Program-made: the position numbers and the translations under genes
Assembly: GCF_001278035.1 (NCBI RefSeq)
Contig: NZ_CP009452.1
Coordinates: forward strand, 591,501 to 655,500
DNA length: 64,000 bases
From: Sphingopyxis sp. 113P3
GTDB lineage: Bacteria; Pseudomonadota; Alphaproteobacteria; Sphingomonadales; Sphingomonadaceae
Direction: 5' to 3'
Notes under the pieces: model-generated
The model's input: only the letters and a program-made list of their open reading frames with translations
Told to the model about the DNA's origin: nothing
Database searches by the model: none
Shown: piece by piece, positions 8,218-18,283 of the stretch
Position numbering within the stretch: position 1 is the first letter of the stretch
How the letters are laid out: each line of letters begins with the position of its first letter

Positions 8218-9051
8218 ATGACGACGATCCGACGGCATCGAACGAGGCTGCTCCTCCTTTCGAGCGCGCTGCTTACGTCCGCCTGTTCCCAGAAGGCCCC
8301 GACCCCCGCCGAGGTAGCAGCGGCCGCCGAGGTTCCGGGCGCGCCTCCGAGCACTGCTGCAGATGTCGCTGCGAAGGAAGCGAGTGCATCCAGCGTCAAG
8401 GAGTCGAACGAGCTGATCGCGTTCGCCTATAGCTACCCGGTCGAGGCGGCGCGCATCCCGGACCTGGCGGCCTTTCTCGATGCCGGCCGCGCCGCGCAGC
8501 GCCGCGCGCTTGTCAAGGCGGCAGCGCGCGACAAGGCAGTCGCGGACAAGGAGGGCTTTTCCTACCGTGCGCACAGCCACCTTCAAAGCTGGAGGCCGAT
8601 CACCGACACGCCTCGTTTCCTCAGCCTTTCGAGCGAGATTGCGACATATATGGGCGGGGCGCACGGCATGCAGAGCTTTGATTCGCTGCTGTGGGACCGC
8701 AGCCATGCCACGCGGCTAAAGCCGCTCGACCTGTTCAAGAGCGGCGAAGCGTTCGACAAGGCGGCGAACGACGATCTGTGCGCCGCGGTCGAGCGCGCGA
8801 AGGCGGCGCGGGGCATAAGCTGGTCGCGCGATCCCGACAGTCCGTTCGGCAAATGCCCCTCGGCGTCGGCACAGACGGTCTGGCTGGGCTCATCGGACGG
8901 CAAATATCTCGACCGCCTCACCATCGCGATCGCGCCTTATGAGATCGGCCCCTATGCGGAAGGGAGCTACAAGATCAACTTGCCGATGTCCGAGGCGATC
9001 GTGAACGCGGTGAAGGTAGAATATGCGCGCAGTTTCCGGCCCACAAGCTGA
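8218..9051 (+). CDS. Lipoprotein with DUF4163/DUF3298 (RsiV-like) domains
   Basis: A 277-residue exported protein. The N-terminus MTTIRRHRTRLLLLSSALLTSAC is a lipoprotein signal with the lipobox LTSAC and the acylated cysteine at residue 23. The mature part begins with an Ala/Pro-rich linker and then shows the DUF4163/DUF3298 pattern: YSYPVEAARIPDLAAFLDA, SYRAHSHLQSWRPITDTPRFLSL, GGAHGMQSFDSLLWDRSHATRLKPLDLF and, near the end, IAIAPYEIGPYAEGSYKINLP. These domains occur in the anti-sigma factor RsiV and in polysaccharide deacetylases, probably as peptidoglycan or ligand-binding modules, but no enzymatic residues are evident here. The next gene starts 11 bp downstream, so they may be cotranscribed. 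Confidence 0.8.
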   Translation: MTTIRRHRTRLLLLSSALLTSACSQKAPTPAEVAAAAEVPGAPPSTAADVAAKEASASSVKESNELIAFAYSYPVEAARIPDLAAFLDAGRAAQRRALVKAAARDKAVADKEGFSYRAHSHLQSWRPITDTPRFLSLSSEIATYMGGAHGMQSFDSLLWDRSHATRLKPLDLFKSGEAFDKAANDDLCAAVERAKAARGISWSRDPDSPFGKCPSASAQTVWLGSSDGKYLDRLTIAIAPYEIGPYAEGSYKINLPMSEAIVNAVKVEYARSFRPTS

Positions 9052-9062
9052 GGAGAGACGAA

Positions 9063-9998
9063 ATGGTCAAGCAATCCAAGGCGGGGAAGATCGGGGAAAC
9101 GCGGAAGGAGAAAGAGGGCAAGAAGCGCGCTGCCGCGAAACTCGCGAAGGAGGTCGGCCGGACCAAATCCATCGCGAAGCCGCCGATGGATCGCGAAGCC
9201 GATCTCACGCGAGCACCTCAATGGGAGCCGCGCTACCCCGGCTCGGGACGCCTTGAAGGGAAAGTTGCGATCATCACGGGCGGCGATAGCGGCATCGGCC
9301 GCGCTGTCTGCGCGCTCTTCGCGCGCGAGGGGGCGGATGTTGCGATCGTTTATCTCGACAACAAGGCGGATGCTGACGACACGGCTGCAATGGTTCGCGA
9401 TGAAGGGCGCCGCGCCATCACCATCAAGGCTGACGTCGGAAAGGTCGCGGCAGGGGAAAAGATCGTCGCCCAGACGGTCAAGGCGTTCGGCCGGATCGAC
9501 GTGCTTGTCAATAATGCTGGCGAACAGCACCCCGCCGAAGACATACGCGATATCGCCCCCGACCAGCTCCAGCGCACGTTTGCGACCAACATCTTCGGCA
9601 TGTTCTACCTGGTGCAGGCGGTGCTGCCCCACCTTTCAAAGGGGGCGGCTATCGTCAATTGCACGAGTGTTACCATGTACCAGGGATCAAAGGGGCTGCT
9701 CGATTACAGCGCAACCAAGGGCGCGATCACTGCCTTTACCCGGTCCTTGAGCGAAAACCTCGTGGAGAAGGGCATTCGCGTCAATGCGGTCGCTCCGGGG
9801 CCGATCTGGACGCCGCTCAACCCGCGGGGCGGCGCTCCGGCCGACAAGGTTGAGCATTTTGGCGAAAGCACGCCCATGAAACGGCCGGGCGAGCCCAATG
9901 AAGTCGCGCCGGCCTTCCTGTTCCTGGCCTGCGACGACAGCAGCTATATGTCGGGTCAGGTGCTGCATCCCAACGGCGGGACGATCGTTAATGGCTAG
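9063..9998 (+). CDS. Short-chain dehydrogenase of the YghA / general-stress-protein-39 type
   Basis: A 311-residue NAD(P)-dependent oxidoreductase. A lysine-rich N-terminal extension (1-60, ending QWEPRYPGSGRLEGK) precedes the Rossmann fold TGGDSGIGR (72-80) and NNAG (150-153). The catalytic Tyr215 and Lys219 are in YSATKGA, with TSVTMY supplying the serine. The motif APGPIWTPL and the ending SGQVLHPNGGTIVNG are typical of the longer SDR group annotated as glucose/ribitol dehydrogenase or general stress protein 39. The substrate is unknown. It lies between the lipoprotein gene and the small DUF3008 gene, 24 bp downstream, a stress-gene-like grouping that supports a role in general stress rather than a fixed pathway. 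Confidence 0.88.
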   Translation: MVKQSKAGKIGETRKEKEGKKRAAAKLAKEVGRTKSIAKPPMDREADLTRAPQWEPRYPGSGRLEGKVAIITGGDSGIGRAVCALFAREGADVAIVYLDNKADADDTAAMVRDEGRRAITIKADVGKVAAGEKIVAQTVKAFGRIDVLVNNAGEQHPAEDIRDIAPDQLQRTFATNIFGMFYLVQAVLPHLSKGAAIVNCTSVTMYQGSKGLLDYSATKGAITAFTRSLSENLVEKGIRVNAVAPGPIWTPLNPRGGAPADKVEHFGESTPMKRPGEPNEVAPAFLFLACDDSSYMSGQVLHPNGGTIVNG

Positions 9999-10022
9999 CG
10001 GGGGGCAGGCAGGAGACGAGAT

Positions 10023-10205
10023 ATGCCAGCCAAGTCCAAAGCCCAGCAAAAAGCCGCGGGCGCGGCGCTGAGCGCCAAGCGCGGCGATACGCCCAAATCC
10101 AAGCTCAAGGGAGCCTCGCGCGAAATGGCCGACAGCATGAGCGAAAAGCAGCTTGAGGATTTCGCGAAGGGCTCGCGCAAGGGCAAGCCCGAGCACGTCG
10201 ACTGA
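10023..10205 (+). CDS. DUF3008 family small basic protein
   Basis: A 60-residue Lys-rich protein, MPAKSKAQQKAAGAALSAKR followed by SKLKGASREMADSMSEKQLEDFAKGSR and a conserved-looking PEHVD end. This is the recognisable DUF3008 pattern, a short soluble protein found in many proteobacteria, often beside stress genes. Function is not known to me. A ribosome site (GGAGACGAG) precedes the ATG. It is probably the last gene of the cluster that starts at 8218. Confidence 0.85.
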   Translation: MPAKSKAQQKAAGAALSAKRGDTPKSKLKGASREMADSMSEKQLEDFAKGSRKGKPEHVD

Positions 10206-10268
10206 TTGATTGTCCTTGCCAGCCAGGGGTGAGCGCCCCGATACGCTATCGATGGCGCCGCGGCGCGC

Positions 10269-11831
<1,563 letters not shown>

Positions 11832-12051
11832 CTTGTCTCCCGTCCATTCCAGCGAATATGGCGCGGGCCCGTGTTCGGGCTCTCGGTTTCAGGCACGCAG
11901 CTTACGCATAGCGTTGCAATTTGCAATCGAATTGACGTTTACGGAAAGCGGGGGCGGATCCAGCGCGGCCATTGCCGCTGAGGCGATATTGTCATAGGGG
12001 CGTCCCCAACTTGCCATCACCAGCCGCTGCCAGGAAAGGGAGGGCTTTCGA

Positions 12052-13176
12052 ATGCGTCAGATAGCCGTCCTTCCCTATCGTTTCGGCGGTCCCGGAATGG
12101 ATGGGCCGACCGAAATTCTGCTGATCACATCGCGCGGCACCGGGCGGTGGGTGATTCCCAAGGGCAACCCGCTCAACGGCTTGCCCCGCCACGCGTCGGC
12201 CGCAATCGAAGCCGAGGAGGAGGCGGGCGTGATCGGCGCCGTTTGTCCGACTCCGATCGGCAGCTATCAATATCGCAAGCGGCGCCCCAACGGTGCGTCG
12301 GTCATGCTCGACGTCGAGGTCTTTCCGCTTGCCGTAACCCGGGAACTCGGCGAGTGGAAAGAACAGAATGAGCGCGAGCGGCGCTGGTTCGCATTCGACG
12401 AGGCGGCAAAGGTGGTCGATGAGGCCGATCTGCAGGCGCTGATCCGCTCGTTCGGCGACACGGGCTTTCGCGCCGTAGCCCGCAGCAGCGGCGTCGTCGT
12501 AAATATTGCCGAGAAAACGGGGGTTAGCCAAATGTTCGCCTGGTTTCAGCGCCTGCTTCCCAAGCAGGGCAATTTCTTCGATCTTTTCGAAAGCCATGCA
12601 GCGACGCTCGCGGCGGGGGCGGAGGCGCTCGCACGGTTGCTGCAGGGCGGCGAGGGCATGGCAGACCATATCCAGGAGATCGTCGAGCGTGAACATGACG
12701 CCGACGCGATCACGCGCGAGGTGCTGCAGACCGTGCGCCGCACCTTCCTCACCCCGTTCGACCGCAGCGCGATCACCGACCTGATCGCCTCCATGGACGA
12801 CGCGATCGACGAGATGCAGAAAACCGCGGGCGCAGTCGATCTTTACGATGTGCGCGAATTCTACCCCGAGATGCGCGACATTGCGGGGATCATCGTCGAC
12901 GCTGCGCGGCTGACCGTCGAAGCACTGCCGCTGCTCCGCAATATTTCGGCGAACGGCGCGCGCCTCCACGAACTTACCGAACGACTGGTGCGCATGGAGG
13001 GTCATGCCGACGAGATCCACGCCGCCGGATTGAAGCGCCTGTTCCGCGAACATGGCGAGACGAATACGGTCCATTTCATGATCGCACGCGAACTCTACAG
13101 CCACCTCGAGCGCGTCGTGGACCGGTTCGAGGACGTCGCGAACGAAATCGACGGCCTGGTCATCGATCACGCCTAA
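12052..13176 (+). CDS. Nudix hydrolase domain fused to a DUF47 (PhoU-like) domain
   Basis: A 374-residue two-domain protein. Residues 1-150 form a Nudix domain (MRQIAVLPYRFGG..., PKGNPLNGLPRHASAAIEAE, EEEAGVIG) similar to diphosphoinositol-polyphosphate hydrolases; the Nudix box is degenerate, with Leu in place of the first Glu and Ile in place of the Arg, while the EEEAG metal-binding end remains. Residues 161-374 are a DUF47 domain (MFAWFQRLLPKQGNFFDLFE, EREHDADAITREVL, TPFDRSAITDLIASMDDAID), an all-helical relative of PhoU that accompanies phosphate carriers. An internal ATG at 12532, preceded by GGGGG at a suitable distance, is just where a free-standing DUF47 protein would begin, so a second product is possible. 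The Pit transporter follows 15 bp later. Confidence 0.85.
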   Translation: MRQIAVLPYRFGGPGMDGPTEILLITSRGTGRWVIPKGNPLNGLPRHASAAIEAEEEAGVIGAVCPTPIGSYQYRKRRPNGASVMLDVEVFPLAVTRELGEWKEQNERERRWFAFDEAAKVVDEADLQALIRSFGDTGFRAVARSSGVVVNIAEKTGVSQMFAWFQRLLPKQGNFFDLFESHAATLAAGAEALARLLQGGEGMADHIQEIVEREHDADAITREVLQTVRRTFLTPFDRSAITDLIASMDDAIDEMQKTAGAVDLYDVREFYPEMRDIAGIIVDAARLTVEALPLLRNISANGARLHELTERLVRMEGHADEIHAAGLKRLFREHGETNTVHFMIARELYSHLERVVDRFEDVANEIDGLVIDHA

Positions 13177-13191
13177 GGCGGGGCGCTTACC

Positions 13192-14205
13192 ATGCACGAA
13201 CTGGCATTTCCCCTTCTCGCTGGCCTCGTCGTGCTGGCGTTGGCGTTCGACTTCCTCAATGGACTGCACGACGCGGCGAACAGCATCGCGACGGTCGTTG
13301 CGACGCGGCTGCTGCGGCCGGTCCAGGCAGTGCTGTTCGCGGCTTTCTTCAATTTCGCCGCCTATTTCCTCAGTCTCGCATTCCCTGCGCTGCACAAGGT
13401 CGCCGAGACCATTGGTGCTGGACTGATCGACAAGGATCTGGTGACCCCTGCGGTCGTGTTTGGCGCGCTGGTCGGCGCGATGTTCTGGAACATAGTCACC
13501 TGGCTGAAGGGCATTCCCTCATCTTCGAGCCACGCGCTGGTCGGCGGCGTGGTCGGCGCGGGCGTCGCGCACGCGGGGTTCGAGGGCATCCAGTGGGCGG
13601 GGCTGAACAAGACCGTCATTGCGATCTTCCTGTCGCCCATGCTGGGGATGCTGCTGTCGATGCTGGTCATGCTGGCCAGCAGTTGGGCGCTGCGGGGCGT
13701 GACCGCGAAATTCGCCGAGCGCAGCTTTCGGACGCTGCACCTTTTCTCCTCGGCCGCCTACTCGCTCAGCCACGGGCTCAACGATGCGCAGAAAACGATG
13801 GGGATCATCGCGGTACTTCTTTATTCGACCGGCTATATGACGGGCGAATTCCATGTGCCGCATTGGGTCGCCTTTTGCTGCTACATCGCGATCGCCTTCG
13901 GCACGCTGTCGGGCGGATGGAAGATCATCGAGACGATGGGGGGACGCATCACGAAGCTGTCGCACCATCAGGGCTTCGCTGCGTCGACCGGTGGCTCGAT
14001 CATGGTATTCACCGCGAGCTTGCTCGGTATTCCCGTCTCGACGACGCATACGATCACCGGCAGCATCATCGGCGCGGGCGTCGCGCGGCGCGCAAGCGCG
14101 GTGCGCTGGGGCGTCGCGGGGAACGTCGTCGCGGCCTGGTTCATCACCATTCCCGCAAGTGCAGTCGTCGCCGCGCTCTTCTACTCGTTGACGCGCCTTT
14201 TCTGA
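13192..14205 (+). CDS. pit: Low-affinity inorganic phosphate transporter, Pit family
   Basis: A 337-residue inner-membrane carrier with about ten hydrophobic segments, expected to take up metal-phosphate driven by the proton gradient. The PiT signatures are present in both halves: DFLNGLHDAANSIATVVATR near the N-terminus and SLSHGLNDAQKTMGIIAVLL in the second half, plus GIPSSSSHALVGGVVGAG and GIPVSTTHTITGSIIGAG. It is the second gene of an operon with the Nudix-DUF47 protein, the usual pairing of a DUF47 protein with a Pit carrier. It converges with rimO, leaving 12 bp between stop codons. Confidence 0.95.
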   Translation: MHELAFPLLAGLVVLALAFDFLNGLHDAANSIATVVATRLLRPVQAVLFAAFFNFAAYFLSLAFPALHKVAETIGAGLIDKDLVTPAVVFGALVGAMFWNIVTWLKGIPSSSSHALVGGVVGAGVAHAGFEGIQWAGLNKTVIAIFLSPMLGMLLSMLVMLASSWALRGVTAKFAERSFRTLHLFSSAAYSLSHGLNDAQKTMGIIAVLLYSTGYMTGEFHVPHWVAFCCYIAIAFGTLSGGWKIIETMGGRITKLSHHQGFAASTGGSIMVFTASLLGIPVSTTHTITGSIIGAGVARRASAVRWGVAGNVVAAWFITIPASAVVAALFYSLTRLF

Positions 14206-14217
14206 CGGGCAGGCGCT

Positions 14218-15588
14218 TTACGCCGCGATCACCCCGAACAGATCATGCTCATCGGCGTCCTCGATCTCGACGTCGACGATATCGCCGGCCTTCAGCGTCT
14301 CTGCAACGTCGCGAAGGTAGACATGGCCGTCGATCTCCGGCGCATCGGCCTGGCTGCGGCCGGTGGCGCCGATACTGCCATCTTCGTCAGCCTCGCCTAC
14401 CTCGTCGATGATCACGGGCAGGGTCCGGCCGATCTTGGCCTGGAGCTTGGCGGCGCTGATCGCGGCGGTCTTTTCCATGATGCGCTGATAGCGCTCTTCC
14501 TTGACCGCCTCAGGTACCGGGTCGGGCAGGGCGTTCGCCTGTGCGCCCGCGACCGGCTCGAAGCGGAAGGCGCCGACTCGGTCGAGCTGCGCTTCGTCGA
14601 GCCAATCGAGAAGATATTGGAAATCCTCCTCGGTCTCTCCGGGGAAGCCCACGACGAAGCTCGAGCGGATCGCGAGGTCGGGGGCGATGGCGCGCCAGCT
14701 TTTCAACCGTTCAAGCACCTTGGCTTCATTGGCAGGGCGCTTCATTGCCTTCAGCACCCGGGGGCTCGCGTGCTGGAACGGGATATCGAGGTAGGGGGTG
14801 AGCAGGCCCTCGGCCATCAGCGGGATCACTGCTTCGACGTGGGGGTAGGGGTAGACATAGTGGAGGCGAACCCAAGGGGCACGGCCTTCCGACGTCCGGA
14901 GCTCTCCAAGGTGCCGCGCAAGATCGGTCATGTGGGCGCGAACCTCGGCGCCGTGCCACTGGCGGCTTTCGTGCTTTAAGTCGACGCCATAAGCCGAGGT
15001 GTCCTGGCTGATGACCAAGAGTTCGCGCGTTCCGGCCGCCACAAGCTTTTCAGCCTCGCGCAGCACCGCATCGACGCGGCGCGACACCAGCTTTCCACGA
15101 AGATCGGGGATGATGCAGAAGGCGCAGCTGTGGTTGCAGCCCTCGCTGATTTTCAGATAGCTGTAATGCCGGGGCGTGAGCTTAAGTCCGCCCTCGGGCA
15201 CCAGATCGACGAAGGGGCCCTGCGTCGGCGGCGCGGCTTCGTGAACTGCATCAACGACCTGCTCATATTGATGCGCGCCGGTGACCGCGAGCACCTTCGG
15301 GAAGCGCGCACGGATCGCCTCGGCCTCATTGCCCATGCAGCCGGTAACGATGACGCGGCCATTCTCTGCCATCGCCTCGCCGATCGCCTCGAGGCTTTCT
15401 TCCTTCGCCGAATCGAGGAAGCCGCAGGTATTGACCAGCACGACGTCGGCGCCGGCATAGTCGGGCGAAAGGCCGTAACCATCGGAGCGCAGCTTGGTCA
15501 AAATGCGTTCGCTGTCGACCAGCGCCTTCGGGCAGCCGAGCGACACCATGCCGACTTTCGGCTGGGCGGGAAGAGTCTTGGTTGTCAT
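14218..15588 (-). CDS. rimO: Ribosomal protein S12 methylthiotransferase
   Basis: A 456-residue radical-SAM enzyme that adds a methylthio group to an aspartate of ribosomal protein S12. The N-terminal UPF0004 domain holds three cysteines of an auxiliary iron-sulfur cluster (Cys19 in [11 protein letters not shown], Cys55 in [12 protein letters not shown], Cys84 in TGCMG). The radical-SAM motif is CNHSCAFC (Cys151, 155, 158). The motifs [38 protein letters not shown] and [16 protein letters not shown] distinguish RimO from MiaB. The C-terminal TRAM domain binds RNA or protein and ends [10 protein letters not shown]. Length is normal. It is a single gene, convergent with pit and divergent from the DUF423 gene. 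Confidence 0.97.
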   Translation of the reverse strand: MTTKTLPAQPKVGMVSLGCPKALVDSERILTKLRSDGYGLSPDYAGADVVLVNTCGFLDSAKEESLEAIGEAMAENGRVIVTGCMGNEAEAIRARFPKVLAVTGAHQYEQVVDAVHEAAPPTQGPFVDLVPEGGLKLTPRHYSYLKISEGCNHSCAFCIIPDLRGKLVSRRVDAVLREAEKLVAAGTRELLVISQDTSAYGVDLKHESRQWHGAEVRAHMTDLARHLGELRTSEGRAPWVRLHYVYPYPHVEAVIPLMAEGLLTPYLDIPFQHASPRVLKAMKRPANEAKVLERLKSWRAIAPDLAIRSSFVVGFPGETEEDFQYLLDWLDEAQLDRVGAFRFEPVAGAQANALPDPVPEAVKEERYQRIMEKTAAISAAKLQAKIGRTLPVIIDEVGEADEDGSIGATGRSQADAPEIDGHVYLRDVAETLKAGDIVDVEIEDADEHDLFGVIAA

Positions 15589-15685
15589 GATTGGGCGCGC
15601 CCTTAGTCGATTTTGCAGCGCTTGTCACGCACGGCGCGCGGCGGCATGCAGGAGCGGAGATCTACGAAAGAGAGGGTTAGACACG

Positions 15686-16012
15686 ATGCTGGGCATGTTG
15701 GCAGCAATTTCCGCGGCGCTGGCCGTGGCGGCGGGGGCCTTTGGTGCGCATGGTGCCTCGGGCGAACAGGAGGCCGACTGGCTGCGCACCGGCGGTCTCT
15801 ATCAGTTGCTTCACGCGGTTGCGGTGCTCGCGATCATGGCCAATGCGCGCGGACCGGCGATCGTGCTGCTTGCCGGCTCCGCACTGTTCGCTGCCACCCT
15901 CTATGTGATGGCGCTCGGCGGGCCGCGGTGGCTGGGGGCCGTCACGCCGGTGGGAGGCGCGCTGCTGATTGCCGGATGGCTCTGGGCTGCCTGGCTGTTC
16001 TGGCAGGACTAG
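15686..16012 (+). CDS. DUF423 family small membrane protein
   Basis: A 108-residue membrane protein with three to four hydrophobic segments. It shows the DUF423 signature AAGAFGAHG in the first segment and LYQLLHAVAVLAI in the second, then ALFAATLYVMALGG and a final AVTPVGGALLIAGWLWAAWLF. Homologues (YgdD/TMEM256-like) have no firmly assigned role. The start at 15686 is preferred over longer upstream options because the family begins with this first helix. It is convergent with the potassium channel gene, 10 bp apart. Confidence 0.9.
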   Translation: MLGMLAAISAALAVAAGAFGAHGASGEQEADWLRTGGLYQLLHAVAVLAIMANARGPAIVLLAGSALFAATLYVMALGGPRWLGAVTPVGGALLIAGWLWAAWLFWQD

Positions 16013-16022
16013 CGCCGGGATT

Positions 16023-17075
16023 TCAGGGCGTAGCCTCGCGGGGGGTGCAGCGCACGACTTCGACGACATGGTCGCCCGCCTGGAGCCGCTTTGCCTCGTC
16101 TTCCCAAAAGCCATAGGGTTTGCCGTCGCGGTAGATGCGAAGACCGCGGCCGCCGGTGACAAGCTGCTCGAGGCTGCGTCCGACCTCTTCGTCGCTGACT
16201 GGCCGCTCAACGAGCTGAACGCGCCCCGCGATGCCCGCGAGGTCGGCCATATAGTCGGCCACATGCGCCCCCTCGGCCGATCCGGCGAGCAGCAGGCCGG
16301 TAAAGCTGACCGGGTTGATGACGTTATTTGCGCCCGCCTGGCGTGCCAGCAGCTCATTGTCCTGTGCGCGAATCACGACACTGATCGGGACATTCGGCGA
16401 GAGATGCCGGACCGTGAGGACTATGAGGATCGACGTGTCGTCGCGGCCCGCGGACACGAGCACCGAGCGCGCCTGTGCAATGCGGATATGGATCAGTGTA
16501 TCGTCGTTCGAGGCGTCGCCCTCGAGCACGTTGCAGCCCAGATGCTCGGCGGCATTGATCCGCCCGCGCGCCTGGTCGATGACGACGATCCTCGCGGGGT
16601 CGGTTCCGCGCGCGATGAGTTCCTTGACCGCTTCGCTGCCGCTGACGCCGAAGCCGAGGACGACGATATGGTCGGTGAGCTTTGCCTGGATGCGGGCCAT
16701 GCGCCATTTTTCCCATGTGCGTTTGAGGACGAATTGATAGGCGGTGCCGATGAAGATGAAGAGCACGGCGATGCGGATCGGCGTCACGATCACAGCTTCC
16801 ATCAGCCGCGAACGGTCGGACACGGGGGTGATATCCCCAAAACCTGTCGTCGTCACCGAGATCATCGTGAAATAGACGACGTCAAGGAAGCTGACATCAC
16901 CGTCGTAAAGGTCCTGAAGCCCCTCGCGGTCGCTCCAGTGGACGAGAACGACGATGCCGATCAGCAAAAAGGCGACGCCGAGCCGCGTCGCGAGGTCGGC
17001 CCACACTGGCCAGCGCGTCGCGCGGCGCAGCACATCGAATTGCCGCTGGACGCTTTTGCTCAATCGCCTTGCCAT
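16023..17075 (-). CDS. Potassium channel protein with RCK (TrkA-N/TrkA-C) domains
   Basis: A 350-residue ion channel of the two-transmembrane plus RCK type. Helix 1 is LATRLGVAFLLIGIVVLVHW, then the pore helix and selectivity filter TTGFGD (residues 76-81) in TMISVTTTGFGDITPV, and helix 2 AVIVTPIRIAVLFIFIGTAYQFV. The cytoplasmic RCK N-lobe starts HIVVLGFGVSGSEAVKELI, a nucleotide-binding Rossmann fold, followed by GDASNDDTL and LSPNVPISVVIRAQDN. A TrkA-C-like lobe closes the protein (LRIYRDGKPYGFWEDE, LQAGDHVVEVV). The filter has Phe in place of the common Tyr, a known variant in bacterial channels. Ligand gating (nucleotide, calcium or pH) cannot be predicted. Confidence 0.92.
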   Translation of the reverse strand: MARRLSKSVQRQFDVLRRATRWPVWADLATRLGVAFLLIGIVVLVHWSDREGLQDLYDGDVSFLDVVYFTMISVTTTGFGDITPVSDRSRLMEAVIVTPIRIAVLFIFIGTAYQFVLKRTWEKWRMARIQAKLTDHIVVLGFGVSGSEAVKELIARGTDPARIVVIDQARGRINAAEHLGCNVLEGDASNDDTLIHIRIAQARSVLVSAGRDDTSILIVLTVRHLSPNVPISVVIRAQDNELLARQAGANNVINPVSFTGLLLAGSAEGAHVADYMADLAGIAGRVQLVERPVSDEEVGRSLEQLVTGGRGLRIYRDGKPYGFWEDEAKRLQAGDHVVEVVRCTPREATP

Positions 17076-17299
17076 CGCGCGCCATGGTGGGGGCAGTCGC
17101 TTCGCCGGGTCAACTGCTTTCGATCGACGAGGAGAAATGATCCTCGCCGCTGCGGCGCAAGGTGCCCACGGCCAGGGCCCGCGGTGGGTCCAGGCCTGTC
17201 AGCACTTCTCTCGCCCCTCCAGCGCCTTTTGCGGGTCCGGCCTATGGGCGACACGGGGAATATGGGGGGCGCCCCTGGCCGGCGACCCCGCCCCTGACC

Positions 17300-18064
17300 C
17301 TAACTTTCATACGCGCTGCGCAACGCGGCGAGCGAGGCGTCGTGGGTGAGGTCGAGCTGGAGCGGCGTCACCGAGACATAGCCATCGTCGATCGCCTCAA
17401 GATCGCTGTCGTGCCCCAGCGAATGTTCGATGCCGTGGAGGCCGAACCAGTAGTAGGTGTAGCCGCGCGGGTCGGTGCCCTCGACGATCGAGCCGCGGCC
17501 GTAATCGTGGAAGCCCTGCCGCGTTACACGGATGCCGCGCACCGCGTCGGCGGGGAGGGCGGGGAAGTTGATGTTGATGAGGGTGCGCGGGGTCATGGGC
17601 GCCTTGAGCAACGGCGCGAGCACCTTCGCGCCCCATGCTTCTGCCGCGCCGAACGGCACCGTGTCGCCCATGCCCTCGCGCGCATAAACCTGGCTCAAGG
17701 CAATGGCGGGAATCCCTGCAAGTGCGCCCTCGATCGCCGCCGAGACTGTGCCCGAGTAAGTGACATCGTCACCGAGGTTGGCGCCGCGGTTGACGCCGGA
17801 GAGGACGAGGTCGGGGCGTTCGGGCATCAGTTTGCCGATCGCGATCATCACCGAATCGGTGGGGGTGCCGGTGCACGACCAGCGCCGCTCGCCATGTTGG
17901 CGAACGCGCACAGGCTGCGAGAGCGTGAGCGAATGGCCCGCGCCCGACTGTTCCTCGGCAGGTGCGCAGACCCAGATATCGTCGCTGAGCTGGCGTGCGA
18001 TCGCTTCGAGCACCGCGAAACCGGGGGCGTGATAACCGTCGTCGTTGGTGAGAAGGATGCGCAC
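17300..18064 (-). CDS. surE: 5'/3'-nucleotidase, survival protein SurE
   Basis: A 254-residue metal-dependent phosphatase acting on nucleoside monophosphates and short polyphosphate. The N-terminal MRILLTNDDGYHAPG holds the metal-binding Asp8 and Asp9; VCAPAEEQSGAGHSLTL and LSGVNRGANLGDDVTYSGTV hold the remaining metal ligands. The start is a GTG at 18062-18064, preceded by AAAGAGAC as ribosome site. The IS110-family copy begins only 12 bp upstream of the start codon, so the ribosome site is native but everything further upstream is the insertion. In many alphaproteobacteria surE directly follows serS, and here serS lies on the same strand just beyond the insertion, so this looks like a split serS-surE operon. 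Confidence 0.96.
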   Translation of the reverse strand: MRILLTNDDGYHAPGFAVLEAIARQLSDDIWVCAPAEEQSGAGHSLTLSQPVRVRQHGERRWSCTGTPTDSVMIAIGKLMPERPDLVLSGVNRGANLGDDVTYSGTVSAAIEGALAGIPAIALSQVYAREGMGDTVPFGAAEAWGAKVLAPLLKAPMTPRTLININFPALPADAVRGIRVTRQGFHDYGRGSIVEGTDPRGYTYYWFGLHGIEHSLGHDSDLEAIDDGYVSVTPLQLDLTHDASLAALRSAYES

Positions 18065-18118
18065 GATAGTCTCTTTCTTGTCTTATGACTTTTCTGGCGG
18101 TTGTGGGCATTAAGGGCT

Positions 18119-18275
18119 GCCCGATCCGGGGTGGCCACCCCGGATCGGGCGGAAGGGGATGGATCGAAGTTGTCTCGGTCGTGGAGGACCGTCGATTAGT
18201 GTGATCACCCCTTTCTTTTCCACCAGACCTGGACGGAAACCAGGGCTTCGGGCCCGGATGACAAGAGTAGGACAG
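18119..18275 (+). ncRNA. Candidate bridge RNA of the IS110 element, copy 1
   Basis: The leader before the transposase folds by eye into the three-part plan known for IS621. First a perfect hairpin-forming palindrome (18119-18150). Then a first loop: outer stem arms 18153-18165 and 18203-18214, inner stem CGGTC/GACCG (18176-18180, 18187-18191), with unpaired TTGTCT (18170-18175) on the left and TCGATTAG (18192-18199) on the right. Then a second loop: ACGGAAAC (18233-18240), stem GGGC-TTCGG-GCCC (18243-18255) and GACAAGA (18260-18266). ACGGAAAC is identical to the element's right end (19231-19238), and GACAAGA is complementary to its left end TCTTGTC (18076-18082). The first loop predicts the target TTGT-CT-AATCGA, close to both insertion sites. 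The exact RNA ends are not visible. Confidence 0.68.
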
Positions 18276-18283
18276 CGGAAAAG

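Noticed and set aside
18119..18150. Reading the 32-bp palindrome as a transcription terminator of surE or as a repressor operator
   Set aside because: It has no T-run, occurs in both IS110 copies and lies where the first hairpin of the bridge RNA is expected.
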